Assembly (NCBI RefSeq): GCF_003385595.1
Contig: NZ_QNUE01000003.1
Coordinates: 1-64,000 of the forward strand
Length of the DNA: 64,000 nt
Source: Chryseobacterium flavum
Lineage (GTDB): Bacteria > Bacteroidota > Bacteroidia > Flavobacteriales > Weeksellaceae
Direction of reading: 5' to 3'
Shown: piece by piece, positions 36,595-45,644 of the stretch
Layout of the letters: every line of letters begins with the position of its first letter
Position numbering within the stretch: position 1 is the first letter of the stretch
The notes under the pieces: model-generated
What the model was told of the DNA's origin: nothing
Seen by the model: the letters and a program-made list of their open reading frames with translations, nothing else
The model's database searches: none
Program-made: the position numbers and the translations under genes

Positions 36595-37849
36595 ACTGTG
36601 GAGAAGTTTTATTAAAGAAATCCTTTTGCTTAAAAGAGATATCGGGGGTATTGTTATCATATTTGTAATGCCCTTGCTTTTAATTGTAACTATTACCCTC
36701 ATTCAGGATTCAACCTTCAAAAATCTTGAGGGATCAAAAATCCCGATCATCTTTATTGATAATGACAAATCCGAAGTATCAAAAAATATAAAAAGTGAGC
36801 TGGAAAGCAGCAAAACATTCCAGTTATTGACAAATTTCAATGAAAAGTCAGCCCAGGATGCAGTATTTTCGGGGGATTATCAAATGGCTATTATTATTCC
36901 TGAAAACCTCACAAAAGATCTGAATTCCAATATCGATTCCAAGGTACAGACCATCGTAAGTTCATTTGGTCTGGAAAGTGATTCGGCAGCTGTAAAAAAA
37001 ACAGTTCCCAAAACAAAGGAAATTCATTTATATTTTGACCCTGCTACCAATGCAGGATTCAAAAATTCAGTAATGAATTCTGTTAATAAAATGGTTTTTG
37101 AGATTGAAAATAAAAAGATTTATAAGGCCTTTCAGGATCAGCTGGGGACAGAAGAAAATCTTGAAGAAAATAAAAACCTCATCAGTTTTAAAGAAATTAC
37201 TCCAAAGAAAGGAGAAATGGATGTAATGCCTAACTCTGTTCAGCACAATGTTCCTGCATGGACATTGTTTGCCATTTTCTTCATCGTAGTTCCATTGTCG
37301 ATTAATCTGGTTAAAGAAAAAAGTCAGGGGACCAATGTAAGGGCAAGAATAAGCCCGACTCCCTACTTTATTCATATTTTGGGAAAAACTTTCACCTATC
37401 TGATCATTTGCATCATTCAGTTTTCACTGATGGTAGCTGTAGGAATTTACCTTTTTCCGTATATGGATTTACCCGCATTTGATGTATCCGGGAAAATGTT
37501 TCAGCTTTTAACCGTAACTTTATTTGCGGGGCTTGCAGCCATTGGATTTGGAGTTTTGCTGGGCACTGTGGCAGATACACAGGAACAATCCGCTCCATTT
37601 GGAGCAACGTCAGTAGTTGTCCTTGCAGCAATCGGAGGAATTTGGGTTCCCGTATTTTTAATGCCTGAATTTATGCAGACCGTTGCTAAATTCTCTCCTA
37701 TGAACTGGGGGTTAAATGCATATTATGACATTATTTTAAGAAACAGCGGGATCGGAGGAATTGCCAAAGAGCTGATATTTTTATTCCTGTTTTATCTGGC
37801 CACCGTTTCTGTTTCCATTTTTTATGAAAGAAAACAAAATGCAGTTTAA
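36581..37849 (+). CDS. ABC-2 type transporter permease
   Basis: A 422-residue membrane protein with the ABC-2 layout: one N-terminal helix (about 23-42), a large extracytoplasmic domain to about 215 and five or six C-terminal helices ending before a short basic tail (YERKQNAV). The segment DTQEQSAPFGATSVVVLAAIG is typical of the family. It pairs with the ATPase gene that it overlaps by 14 bases. A pigment- or lipid-exporting role is plausible from its place between the BtrH-like gene and the thioesterase and ketosynthase genes, but not shown. Confidence 0.88.
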   Translation: MLLYKLWRSFIKEILLLKRDIGGIVIIFVMPLLLIVTITLIQDSTFKNLEGSKIPIIFIDNDKSEVSKNIKSELESSKTFQLLTNFNEKSAQDAVFSGDYQMAIIIPENLTKDLNSNIDSKVQTIVSSFGLESDSAAVKKTVPKTKEIHLYFDPATNAGFKNSVMNSVNKMVFEIENKKIYKAFQDQLGTEENLEENKNLISFKEITPKKGEMDVMPNSVQHNVPAWTLFAIFFIVVPLSINLVKEKSQGTNVRARISPTPYFIHILGKTFTYLIICIIQFSLMVAVGIYLFPYMDLPAFDVSGKMFQLLTVTLFAGLAAIGFGVLLGTVADTQEQSAPFGATSVVVLAAIGGIWVPVFLMPEFMQTVAKFSPMNWGLNAYYDIILRNSGIGGIAKELIFLFLFYLATVSVSIFYERKQNAV

Positions 37850-38267
37850 AGAAAACATATTAACCTGTACTGAAGAGGTAAGAGTGAGATTCAATGAGAC
37901 AGATCCTTTGGGAATTGTCTGGCATGGTCATTATATTGTTTATTTTGAAGATGGCAGAGAAGCGTTTGGCCGCGAGCATGGCCTTACTTATCTTGACATT
38001 CAGCATGCAGGATATGTAACTCCTATTGTAAAAAGCACCTGCGAACATTTTCTTCCTTTGAAATATGGAGAAACATTTAAAATTGTAACGACCTTTATCA
38101 ACTCCGCTTCGGCAAAACTGATCTATCAATATGAGCTTTTCAACCAGGAAGGTAAATTAGTCTGCAAGGGAGAGACCATTCAGGTATTTTTAGATAATGA
38201 CGGAAATTTATGTCTGTATAACCCGGAGTTTTTTCAAGCCTGGAAAGAGAAAATGGGATTATTATGA
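37839..38267 (+). CDS. 4HBT-family acyl thioesterase of the pigment cluster
   Basis: A hotdog thioesterase of about 142 residues with the 4-hydroxybenzoyl-CoA thioesterase signature VRFNETDPLGIVWHGHYIVYFE. Aryl polyene clusters usually carry such an enzyme, thought to release or edit ACP-bound acyl chains. The ATG at 37839 overlaps the permease end by 11 bases; an earlier in-frame ATG at 37824 is also possible. Its stop overlaps the next ketosynthase start (ATGA-type, 4 bases). It is a paralogue, in fold only, of the thioesterase at 2382. Confidence 0.86.
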   Translation: MQFKENILTCTEEVRVRFNETDPLGIVWHGHYIVYFEDGREAFGREHGLTYLDIQHAGYVTPIVKSTCEHFLPLKYGETFKIVTTFINSASAKLIYQYELFNQEGKLVCKGETIQVFLDNDGNLCLYNPEFFQAWKEKMGLL

Positions 38268-39397
38268 AGAAAGAGATTTATATCACAGATTACAACTGCG
38301 TTACTCCCCTTGGATTTAATGTAGAAACCAACTGGAATGCTCTTTTAGAAGGCCAAACAGGGGTTGCATTACACAAGATTATAAAAGACCAGAATGCTTT
38401 TTATGCCTCGATGATCGATTCTGAAAAGCTAAATAAAGAATTCAGCGAAAATTTTAAGAATCAGGATTTTACAAGGCTGGAAAAAATGTTACTCCTGAGT
38501 CTCAAGCCCCTGATGGAAAGACATCATATTACAGCAGAAACAGCATTCATTTTATCAACTACAAAAGGAAATATCAGCTTATTAAAAAATCAGACTGCAC
38601 TGCCTGAAAGTGTTTACCTTTCAACATTGGCACAAAAAATTGCGGACTTTTTTGGTTTTAAATCAAAAGCCATTGTTGTATCCAATGCCTGTGTTTCCGG
38701 AGTCATGGCAATTGCTGTTGCTAAAAATATGATTCGGGCAGGAAAATATAAAGATGCTTTTGTGATTGCAGGAGATGAACTTTCGGAGTTTGTAATCTCC
38801 GGATTCAATTCATTTCAGGCCATTGGAACCGGCCCGTGTAAGCCTTACGATAAAAACAGAAACGGAATCAATATCGGTGAAGCTGCTGCTGCAGTCTATA
38901 TCACCTCAGCTCCATCTGAAAACGAAAAGTTCAGATTTAAGGTCCTCGGTGATTCAGCCATTAATGATGCTAACCATATTTCAGGGCCATCAAGAACCGG
39001 AGACGGGCTGTACGAAAGTATTAGAAATGCTATGACTGAAGCTCAGGTCTCAGCAGAACAAATTGATTTTATCTCTGCTCATGGTACTGCTACTCTATAT
39101 AACGATGAAATGGAAGCCATTGCCTTCAACAGAATGAAACTGCAAAATGCTCCTCTTAACAGTATGAAAGGCTATTATGGACATTGTCTGGGAGCATCAG
39201 GACTTTTGGAAAGTATCATTTCTATGGAAGGAGCTCTTCACAATATGCTGATCCCTTCCAAGAACTTTGAGGAAACAGGAGTATCACAGCCGTTAAATAT
39301 CATTCAGGCAAATCGACCTGCAGCTGTCCGGTATATTTTGAAAACCGCATCCGGTTTTGGCGGATGCAATGCAGCTATAGTATTGGAAAAATGTTAA
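38264..39397 (+). CDS. Beta-ketoacyl-ACP synthase (KAS I/II class)
   Basis: A 377-residue condensing enzyme with a full catalytic triad: C143 in SNACVSG, His in [12 protein letters not shown] and His in [11 protein letters not shown]. It should extend an ACP-bound chain with malonyl-ACP during polyene synthesis. It is shorter at the N-terminus than FabF and has diverged from the two other ketosynthases in the cluster (40379 and 51947), which suggests a separate elongation or starter role. Start overlaps the thioesterase stop by 4 bases. Confidence 0.88.
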   Translation: MKKEIYITDYNCVTPLGFNVETNWNALLEGQTGVALHKIIKDQNAFYASMIDSEKLNKEFSENFKNQDFTRLEKMLLLSLKPLMERHHITAETAFILSTTKGNISLLKNQTALPESVYLSTLAQKIADFFGFKSKAIVVSNACVSGVMAIAVAKNMIRAGKYKDAFVIAGDELSEFVISGFNSFQAIGTGPCKPYDKNRNGINIGEAAAAVYITSAPSENEKFRFKVLGDSAINDANHISGPSRTGDGLYESIRNAMTEAQVSAEQIDFISAHGTATLYNDEMEAIAFNRMKLQNAPLNSMKGYYGHCLGASGLLESIISMEGALHNMLIPSKNFEETGVSQPLNIIQANRPAAVRYILKTASGFGGCNAAIVLEKC

Positions 39398-39407
39398 AAT
39401 GTGTATC

Positions 39408-39947
39408 ATGAAGAAAACTAATATTTGTACTATAGAACATTCAAAAATAACTGTTGATGGAAACATTATTTTTGAAAGCGAAAATGTTGCCTTTCCGGAA
39501 TTTGCGAAAGATGCCTATAAAGATTTGGAGCTTAACTATCCGAAATTTCACAAAATGGATGGTCTGAGCAAACTGGCTTTTCTTTCCGCAGAAATGCTTT
39601 TAAAAGATCACGACCATGGCAGGACAGCCATTGTGCTCGCCAACAGGTCTTCAAGCCTTGATACAGATTTTAAGTATCAGGAAAGTATTAACTCCGAAGA
39701 AAACTACTTCCCCAGCCCTGCTGTATTTGTCTATACATTACCTAATATTTGCGTAGGAGAAATCAGTATTAAACATAAAATGCAGACGGAAAACGCATTC
39801 TTTGTCCTGGATGAATTTGACGAAACATTTCTGAACAACTATTCTGAACAAATTCTTCAATCCGGAAAAGCTGATAAAGTATTATGCGGCTGGGTTGAAT
39901 TATTTCAGGAAAATTATAAAGCTTTTGTATATTTGCTCACATTATAA
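39408..39947 (+). CDS. Half-length ketosynthase-like protein
   Basis: A 179-residue protein whose middle ([13 protein letters not shown], then [14 protein letters not shown]) resembles the N-terminal half of ketosynthases, without the active-site Cys, and which ends before the second half would start. Homologous short proteins are commonly annotated as 3-oxoacyl-ACP synthase in flavobacterial pigment clusters. It may be an accessory subunit of a neighbouring ketosynthase. The start is the ATG at 39408; the ATG at 39399 would add three residues. It follows the complete ketosynthase gene by 10 bases. Confidence 0.6.
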   Translation: MKKTNICTIEHSKITVDGNIIFESENVAFPEFAKDAYKDLELNYPKFHKMDGLSKLAFLSAEMLLKDHDHGRTAIVLANRSSSLDTDFKYQESINSEENYFPSPAVFVYTLPNICVGEISIKHKMQTENAFFVLDEFDETFLNNYSEQILQSGKADKVLCGWVELFQENYKAFVYLLTL

Positions 39948-39952
39948 TTTAA

Positions 39953-40019
39953 CAATGTACCAATCTGAAAATGTACCAACGCTAAAGGCAATAACAACTA
40001 TTGGTAAACTGGTACATTG
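39953..40019 (+). repeat. Stem-loop element before the first ACP gene
   Basis: CAATGTACCA (39953-39962) and TGGTACATTG (40010-40019) are perfect 10-base inverted arms around a 47-base loop. A further AATGTACCAA lies in the loop. It ends 27 bases before the ACP ATG. Related elements lie at 40312-40363 and 51608-51662. Confidence 0.7.
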
Positions 40020-40046
40020 ATATATTGTTACATTAAAATAATATTT

Positions 40047-40304
40047 ATGGAAAACTTAAAAACAGAATTGAAGCACAAAATTATTGAAGTACTTAACCTT
40101 GAAGACGTTTCTGTAGAGGAAATCAAAGATGCGGATCCGTTATTTGGAGGAGGATTGGGGCTTGATTCTATTGATGCTCTGGAGCTTATTGTACTTCTTG
40201 ATAAAGATTATGGAATAAAATTAGCCGATCCTAAAAAAGGAAAAGAAATTTTCCAATCTATTGATACGATGGCCACATTCATCGAAGAAAACAGAACAAA
40301 ATAA
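40047..40304 (+). CDS. Acyl carrier protein (first)
   Basis: An 85-residue ACP with the phosphopantetheine site S41 in GLGLDSIDALEL. The start at 40047 gives the normal length; an upstream in-frame codon at 40017 would lie partly in the stem-loop element. The segment GGGLGLDSIDALELIVLLDKDYGIKL resembles ACPs of aryl polyene clusters, which usually encode two ACPs. It presumably holds the growing polyene. The second ACP lies at 51688 on the other strand. Both neighbouring gaps carry stem-loop repeats. Confidence 0.93.
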   Translation: MENLKTELKHKIIEVLNLEDVSVEEIKDADPLFGGGLGLDSIDALELIVLLDKDYGIKLADPKKGKEIFQSIDTMATFIEENRTK

Positions 40305-40311
40305 GGTAATA

Positions 40312-40363
40312 TAACAATGTATCAATATAACAGTTACTGATAATTAGGATTGTTGCATTGTTA
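40312..40363 (+). repeat. Stem-loop element before the second ketosynthase
   Basis: TAACAATG (40312-40319) and CATTGTTA (40356-40363) are perfect 8-base inverted arms around 36 bases. It ends 15 bases before the ATG at 40379 and overlaps a -7 box. Confidence 0.6.
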
Positions 40364-40369
40364 CTTTTG
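40362..40369 (+). promoter_or_regulatory. -7 box before the ketosynthase/CLF pair
   Basis: TACTTTTG, 9 bases before the ATG at 40379; this may be an internal promoter that makes a nearly leaderless transcript. It overlaps the right arm of the stem-loop element. No clear -33 box. Confidence 0.4.
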
Positions 40370-40378
40370 TAAAAAACT

Positions 40379-41578
40379 ATGAGCCAAAAAATTGCCATAA
40401 CAGGAATGGGTATCATCTCCTCTATTGGAACGAATGTGGAGGAAAATTTTATTTCATTACGGTCCGGAAAACATGGAATATCAGATATTCAGATGTTTGA
40501 AACCCGTCATGCGGGAACTATTAAAACCGGTGAAATAAAGTTAACCAACGGAGAGCTTGTGAAAAGGCTTCAGATAAATGAAGATAACAACCTGACAAGA
40601 ACTTCCTTACTGGGAATGATTGCCGCAAAGGAAGCTGTAGAAAATGCCGGAATTTCAGATATTAACGGATATAGAACCGGTCTGATATCTTCTACCAGTG
40701 TGGGAGGTATGGATATTACTGAAAAATACTTCTATTCGTACGAAAACTTTCCTGAAAAGCAAAAATATATTGACGCTCATGACGCTGGAAATTCTTCTTT
40801 GGAGATCGCAGATTATCTGGGATTAAAAGGTATGGTATCCACCATAAGCACAGCCTGTTCCTCTGCCGCCAATGCGATTATGATGGGAGCTAAGCTGATC
40901 AGAAGCGGTGTTTTAGACCGTGTAATAGTGGGAGGGGCTGATTCTCTTTCAAAATTTACATTGAATGGTTTCAACACCCTGATGATCCTTACCGATTCTT
41001 ATAATACCCCATTTGATAATGACCGTAAAGGCCTGAACCTTGGAGAAGCTGCTGCTTACTTAGTCCTTGAATCGGAAGAAGCCGTTAAAAAAGAAAATAA
41101 ACAGGTTCTTGCCTATCTTTCCGGGTACGGGAATGCCAATGATGCACACCATCAGACCGCTTCTTCAGAAAATGGGCAAGGTGCGTTCCTGGCTATGCAA
41201 AAGGCTTTGAAAATTTCAGGATTAGCTAAAGAACAGATTGACTATATCAATGTTCACGGAACGGCCACTCCCAATAATGATTTATCAGAAGGAATTGCCA
41301 TGATCAGGATCTTTGGTGAAAATCAGGTTCCTGAATTCAGTTCCACAAAAGCTTTTACCGGACATACATTAGCCGCTGCTGCAGGTATAGAAGCTGTATT
41401 CTCAATATTGTCAATGCAGCACAATCTTATTTTTCCAAATCTGAATTTCAAAACAAAAATGGAAGAATTTGACCTGACTCCTGTTACGGAGCTGAAAGAA
41501 AAGATAATCAATCATGTTCTTTCCAATTCATTTGGGTTTGGAGGAAACTGTTCAACTTTAATATTCTCGAAATCATGA
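40379..41578 (+). CDS. Beta-ketoacyl-ACP synthase II-like
   Basis: A 399-residue KAS II-type enzyme with the full triad: C160 in STACSSAAN, His in NVHGTATPNND, and His in AFTGHTLAAAAG. It should be the main chain-extending ketosynthase of the aryl polyene. Its stop overlaps by 4 bases the ATG of the next protein, which looks like a ketosynthase without a triad. This is the KS/CLF arrangement of type II polyketide systems, in which the two form a heterodimer whose cavity sets chain length. Confidence 0.92.
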   Translation: MSQKIAITGMGIISSIGTNVEENFISLRSGKHGISDIQMFETRHAGTIKTGEIKLTNGELVKRLQINEDNNLTRTSLLGMIAAKEAVENAGISDINGYRTGLISSTSVGGMDITEKYFYSYENFPEKQKYIDAHDAGNSSLEIADYLGLKGMVSTISTACSSAANAIMMGAKLIRSGVLDRVIVGGADSLSKFTLNGFNTLMILTDSYNTPFDNDRKGLNLGEAAAYLVLESEEAVKKENKQVLAYLSGYGNANDAHHQTASSENGQGAFLAMQKALKISGLAKEQIDYINVHGTATPNNDLSEGIAMIRIFGENQVPEFSSTKAFTGHTLAAAAGIEAVFSILSMQHNLIFPNLNFKTKMEEFDLTPVTELKEKIINHVLSNSFGFGGNCSTLIFSKS

Positions 41579-42636
41579 ATGCAGTTTACATCAACAGTGC
41601 ATCCTGCATCTCGGTTCAGGATACCCTGAACGAAAACTTCTTTCAGCATCTACAGCCTGAAAATTCGACACAGATCATAAAAGCTATAGAACCAAATTAC
41701 AAAGAATTCATTCCTCCGGCTATGATCAGAAGAATGTCTAAAACAGTAAAAATGAGTTCTGTGGCATCACATAATGCATTACAGGAAGCAGGAATTAAAC
41801 AGCCGGATGCTATTATTGTCGGAACCGGAATGGGCTGTTCACAGGATTCTGAGAAGTTCCTGAAAAATGTGATTGACAATCATGAGGAGTTTTTAACCCC
41901 TACATTTTTTATTCAGTCCACCCATAATACCGTTGCCGGGCAAATTGCGCTGGGGCTACAATGCCATGCTTACAATTTCACTTATGTGAATACTTCTTCT
42001 TCATTAGAATTCTCACTACTGGATGCTCAGCTTCAGATTACTGATGGAGAAGCAGAAAATATCCTGGTAGGCTCTACCGATGAGCAAACAGACAGAACAA
42101 TGGAGCTTTACTGTCTCAATAATACCATTAAAAAGGAAGCAGATCTCCCTGCTGATCATTTACACTCCCCAACAAACGGAGTCATCTGGGGAGAAGGAGC
42201 AAGTTTCTTTGTCGTAGGAAAAGACAAGACAAAAAGTACTTATGCCAGGCTTAAGGACATTCAGGTCATTAATAAACTTGAGTTAAATGAAACTCAGGAT
42301 TTTATTACTGCATTTCTGACCAAAAATAAATTATCTACTCATAATATTGATGCTGTAATCCTGGGCTTCAGCGGAGAAGCAGCCTCTGATGTTTATTATA
42401 CAAATGTCATGAATTTATTTCCGGACTCATCTTTGCTATATTATAAGCACCTGAGCGGAGAGTTCAATACTGCCAGTGGATTTTCAATCTTTATGGCCTG
42501 CCATATTCTTAAAAGTCAACAGGTTCCTGAAGTAATGATGATTAACCGGACAGAAAAAAAGGAAATAAAAAATATACTCCTGTATAACCACCTTTCAGGA
42601 AGTGATCACAGCCTTGTTCTTTTAGAGAGAGCTTGA
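41575..42636 (+). CDS. Chain-length-factor-like ketosynthase, triad lost
   Basis: A 353-residue ketosynthase-fold protein without the catalytic residues. Where KAS enzymes have Cys it reads YVNTSSSLEF; where HGTxT should stand it reads GFSGEAASD; the last motif reads HLSGEFNTASG without the GH pair. By analogy with type II polyketide systems it is a chain length factor bound to the preceding ketosynthase. The genes overlap by 4 bases, which fits equal production. A role in setting the number of double bonds of the polyene is inferred. Confidence 0.82.
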   Translation: MNAVYINSASCISVQDTLNENFFQHLQPENSTQIIKAIEPNYKEFIPPAMIRRMSKTVKMSSVASHNALQEAGIKQPDAIIVGTGMGCSQDSEKFLKNVIDNHEEFLTPTFFIQSTHNTVAGQIALGLQCHAYNFTYVNTSSSLEFSLLDAQLQITDGEAENILVGSTDEQTDRTMELYCLNNTIKKEADLPADHLHSPTNGVIWGEGASFFVVGKDKTKSTYARLKDIQVINKLELNETQDFITAFLTKNKLSTHNIDAVILGFSGEAASDVYYTNVMNLFPDSSLLYYKHLSGEFNTASGFSIFMACHILKSQQVPEVMMINRTEKKEIKNILLYNHLSGSDHSLVLLERA

Positions 42637-42671
42637 TTGGAAAAAGAGCTGTTTGCTAAAATCAATAAACG

Positions 42672-43427
42672 ATGAAACATTATTTATTCATCCTGTTTTA
42701 TCTTTTCTGTAATGCTTTTATTTATGCATTTCAGGGAAGTATCTGGGTATATATTTTTTGCTTTATGGCTTTTTCTGCAGTGATCGTTTGGGGATCTTTT
42801 GATATAGAACTGGGTTATTTTATCAACAGTATTACCCATAAACGGACAAAAGTTAAAGAAATTGCACTGACTTTTGATGACGGTCCCACAGAATTTACTC
42901 CTAAATTTCTGGATCTCTTAAAAGAACATCAGATAAAAGCAAGCTTTTTCTGTATCGGAAAACAGATTGAAAAATATCCTGAAACATTTCAAAGAATTAT
43001 TTCCGAAGGACATATCATTGGAAATCATACCCTTTCCCATTCAAAATCAACCGGATTTTTATCTGAGTCCAAAATGATCCGGGAAATTGAAAAATGCGAT
43101 GAAGTGATCGCCCGAATAGGAAACATAAAAACCAGTCTGTACAGGCCGCCTTTTGGAGTGACCAATCCCAACATTGCAAAAGCCCTTAAAAAAACTAATA
43201 AGACCAGTATCGGATGGAATGTCCGCTCTTTAGATACGATTATTGATGATGAGAAGAAAATTTACAAAAGAATAACAAATGGAGTAACAAATGGAAGTAT
43301 AGTTCTCCTTCACGATACTTCAGAAAAAACCTATCGGGTTCTGATAGATTTATTAGTATTTTTGGAAAATAAAAAATACTCAACGTTCACCGTTGACTCA
43401 ATTATAAATTCAAGGAAAAATGATTAA
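42672..43427 (+). CDS. Polysaccharide deacetylase-family (NodB) protein
   Basis: A 251-residue membrane-anchored NodB-domain protein. Two hydrophobic helices (about 3-20 and 24-42) precede the catalytic domain. Catalytic motifs are complete: TFDDGP (67-72), the His pair in GNHTLSHS, and YRPPFG; a C-terminal LLHD supplies the last His. The family removes acetyl groups from sugars of peptidoglycan or polysaccharide with a metal ion. Its place between the CLF and LolA genes is regular for flavobacterial pigment clusters, but its substrate there is unknown. It overlaps the LolA gene by 8 bases. Confidence 0.88.
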   Translation: MKHYLFILFYLFCNAFIYAFQGSIWVYIFCFMAFSAVIVWGSFDIELGYFINSITHKRTKVKEIALTFDDGPTEFTPKFLDLLKEHQIKASFFCIGKQIEKYPETFQRIISEGHIIGNHTLSHSKSTGFLSESKMIREIEKCDEVIARIGNIKTSLYRPPFGVTNPNIAKALKKTNKTSIGWNVRSLDTIIDDEKKIYKRITNGVTNGSIVLLHDTSEKTYRVLIDLLVFLENKKYSTFTVDSIINSRKND

Positions 43428-44046
43428 AAATATTGCTTTGGGAGCATTTTTATTGGTATCAGGGCTTTTTTTCGCTCAAAATACAGCGATGTCCGGAGTT
43501 GAAGCAAAAGCATTTGTCACTAAAGTTTCTTCTGATACCAAAGGTTATAAAACGTTACAAAGTGACTTTACCCAAACCAAAAAACTGGACTTTTTAGATA
43601 AGAGTATTGTTACCCATGGTAGAATGTCTTTACAAGCACCTAATATGTTAAGCTGGAAATATACCAAACCTTATCAGTACAGTATTGTTTTTAAAAATAA
43701 TAAGATTTTTATTAATGATCAGGGTAAAAAATCTTCCGTAGATGCAAAGAGCAAAACCTTTGAAAAAATCAATAAGCTTATTGTGGGAAGCTCAAATGGA
43801 ACAATGTTTAATGATCCTGAATTTACAGTAGCCTATTTCAAAAATGGAAGTTATAATGTTGCCAGATTTATCCCCAAAACAAGCCAGCTGATTAAATATA
43901 TTAAACAGATCGAACTTTATTTTCCTAAAAACCAATCAACGGTTTCACAGGTTAATATGACTGAAGCTTCCGGAGATACTACAAATATTGTCTTCAAAAA
44001 CACTAAGATCAATGCCTCGATTCCTGCGTCAGAGTTTAGCCTATAG
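43420..44046 (+). CDS. LolA-like outer-membrane lipoprotein carrier
   Basis: A 208-residue periplasmic protein with a signal peptide (1-20, ends FFAQ) and the LolA beta-fold: LQSDFTQTKKLDFLDKSIVTHGRMSLQ, then PNMLSWKYTKPYQYSIVF with the conserved aromatic lining. Aryl polyene clusters carry a dedicated LolA-like protein, probably to carry the finished lipid pigment to the outer membrane. It starts 8 bases inside the deacetylase gene and overlaps the following lipoprotein gene by 35 bases. Confidence 0.88.
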   Translation: MIKNIALGAFLLVSGLFFAQNTAMSGVEAKAFVTKVSSDTKGYKTLQSDFTQTKKLDFLDKSIVTHGRMSLQAPNMLSWKYTKPYQYSIVFKNNKIFINDQGKKSSVDAKSKTFEKINKLIVGSSNGTMFNDPEFTVAYFKNGSYNVARFIPKTSQLIKYIKQIELYFPKNQSTVSQVNMTEASGDTTNIVFKNTKINASIPASEFSL

Positions 44047-44647
44047 TTTTCTTTTAATAGGAATTATTTCGTGTAAATCCTACCAGCTAACTGATGTAAA
44101 GCCTCTTTCTGGTTCACCACAAACAGTTGAAAATCTTTATTTTTCTTCTAATCAGGATTATGTATATAAATGTCAGATGGATATTTATAAAAATCATATC
44201 AGCGGTATTCTGATTATAAAAAAAATTAATGAAACTACTCACCGTGTCGCCATGACCTCGGATTTCGGAAATAAGCTGATTGACTTTGAGATTTCTGATC
44301 AGAATTTTAAATTAAACTACGTTCTTCCTGACCTCGACAAAAAGATTGTTGTTAATTTTTTAAGGAATGATTTCCAGCAACTTTTAAAAAGGGAATATCA
44401 GGTAAATGATGGTTTTGAAAATAATAAGGACCGGATTTATCTTTCCAGAGTTCACAACAAAAGTTATTATTTATTTTTTGATAAAGAAAACGGGCTTTTA
44501 AAACAGATCATTTATACAAAAAACAGGAAAGAAAAGATCGATTTCACTTTTGAAGCAAAAAAGCATATCTTCGCAGACAGTTTAAATCTTCAGCACAAAG
44601 ATTTCAAGATCAATATAAAACTATTTCAAATAACCGAAACTGAATAA
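44012..44647 (+). CDS. Lipoprotein next to LolA
   Basis: A 211-residue lipoprotein. The ATG at 44012 gives a signal with the lipobox GIISC (Cys at 21); an in-frame TTG at 43988 is less likely. The mature part is rich in beta strands (ISGILIIKKINETTHRVAMTSDFG) and has no enzyme motif. In proteobacterial aryl polyene clusters a lipoprotein gene (DUF3261 type) stands beside LolA and the exporter; this could be its counterpart, by position only. The 35-base overlap with lolA in another frame is unusually long. Confidence 0.75.
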   Translation: MPRFLRQSLAYSFLLIGIISCKSYQLTDVKPLSGSPQTVENLYFSSNQDYVYKCQMDIYKNHISGILIIKKINETTHRVAMTSDFGNKLIDFEISDQNFKLNYVLPDLDKKIVVNFLRNDFQQLLKREYQVNDGFENNKDRIYLSRVHNKSYYLFFDKENGLLKQIIYTKNRKEKIDFTFEAKKHIFADSLNLQHKDFKINIKLFQITETE

Positions 44648-44653
44648 CTTAAC

Positions 44654-45259
44654 ATGAAACAAGTATTTTTATTTTTTATTGTGCTCATATCAGGCATATC
44701 TTTCGCACAGGTAACATTTACACCCGGAATCAGAGCCGGAGCCAATTTTTCACATTTCACAAATGATGAAAACCAAACATTTTATTATCCCGGAGATATG
44801 TACTATCCTCAGGCTACAATGGAAGTAGATTTCAAAACAAAAACAGATTTTTACGTTGGTTTTCTCGGAAATATCCGTTTCGCAAAATTTTATGCACTTC
44901 AGCCTGAAATTAACTATTCGAGACAAGGAACTAAGGTTGAATCCAATGTTAATAATATAGGAAGTCAGAATGTAACCGTTTCATACCTTGGTATCCAGCT
45001 GGTTAATAAGTTTTATTTCAATCAGTTCAATATACACGTGGGACCTACCCTGGACTTTGTTGTTGAAAAAAAGAACATTAATACTGATAACGAAATTGAT
45101 TTGGGGATCACTGCAGGGTTAGGATACGATATCACTAAAAACTTTGGAGTGGAAGCAAGGGTAAAAAAAGGTTTTGTTCCTGTCTACAGCTTTTATGACA
45201 ATCATACCAATGTTACTTTCCAGGCCGGCGTCTATTATACCTTTAACATGAAAAAATAA
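44654..45259 (+). CDS. Outer-membrane beta-barrel protein
   Basis: A 201-residue protein with a signal peptide (1-19, ends SFAQ) and eight or so amphipathic strands, such as TFTPGIRAGANFSHF, then FGVEARVKKGFVPVY, ending in YYTFNMKK. It fits the small outer-membrane barrels (PorT or OMP_b-brl class) of Bacteroidetes. It lies 6 bases after the lipoprotein gene and 4 bases before a dehydratase gene, so it belongs to the pigment operon and may help place or bind the pigment in the outer membrane. That role is inference. Confidence 0.78.
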   Translation: MKQVFLFFIVLISGISFAQVTFTPGIRAGANFSHFTNDENQTFYYPGDMYYPQATMEVDFKTKTDFYVGFLGNIRFAKFYALQPEINYSRQGTKVESNVNNIGSQNVTVSYLGIQLVNKFYFNQFNIHVGPTLDFVVEKKNINTDNEIDLGITAGLGYDITKNFGVEARVKKGFVPVYSFYDNHTNVTFQAGVYYTFNMKK

Positions 45260-45263
45260 GATC

Positions 45264-45644
45264 ATGCAAACTATTCTTACAGATTTTTACACATTACAAT
45301 CCTATGAAAAAACAGAAAACGGAAATTATATTGCCTATATCCGTTTGAATAAAGATCATGAGATTTTCAAGGGGCATTTTCCGGGTAATCCTGTGACTCC
45401 GGGAGTTTGTATGATGCAGATTGTAAAAGAACTGACGGAAGAGTTTACAGATACAAAATTATTTTTAAGAACAGCGTCTAATGTTAAATTCATGGCCATT
45501 ATCAATCCTTTTGAAACTCCGGATCTGAAGCTTCAGCTGGACATTGATAACAACGGGGAAGATATTAAAGTAAAAAATACTACATCTTTTGGCGAGACTA
45601 TTGCATTAAAAATGTCAGTAAGCTATAAAAAATTGACATTATGA
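45264..45644 (+). CDS. FabZ/ApeI-like 3-hydroxyacyl-ACP dehydratase
   Basis: A 126-residue hotdog dehydratase with the full catalytic loop FKGHFPGNPVTPGVCMMQIV: the His of GHFPG is present. The helix that carries the Glu/Asp in FabZ reads MMQIVKE, with Gln in the usual position. It resembles ApeI-type dehydratases, which form double bonds in the aryl polyene and pair with an ApeP-type partner; two ApeP-like genes lie at 29938 and 30375. The next gene starts 4 bases before its stop. Confidence 0.82.
   Translation: MQTILTDFYTLQSYEKTENGNYIAYIRLNKDHEIFKGHFPGNPVTPGVCMMQIVKELTEEFTDTKLFLRTASNVKFMAIINPFETPDLKLQLDIDNNGEDIKVKNTTSFGETIALKMSVSYKKLTL

Noticed and set aside
36581..37849. ABC pair as a resistance or bacteriocin system
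   Set aside because: No immunity or precursor peptide gene is visible, and the neighbours are pigment genes; left as an exporter of unknown substrate.
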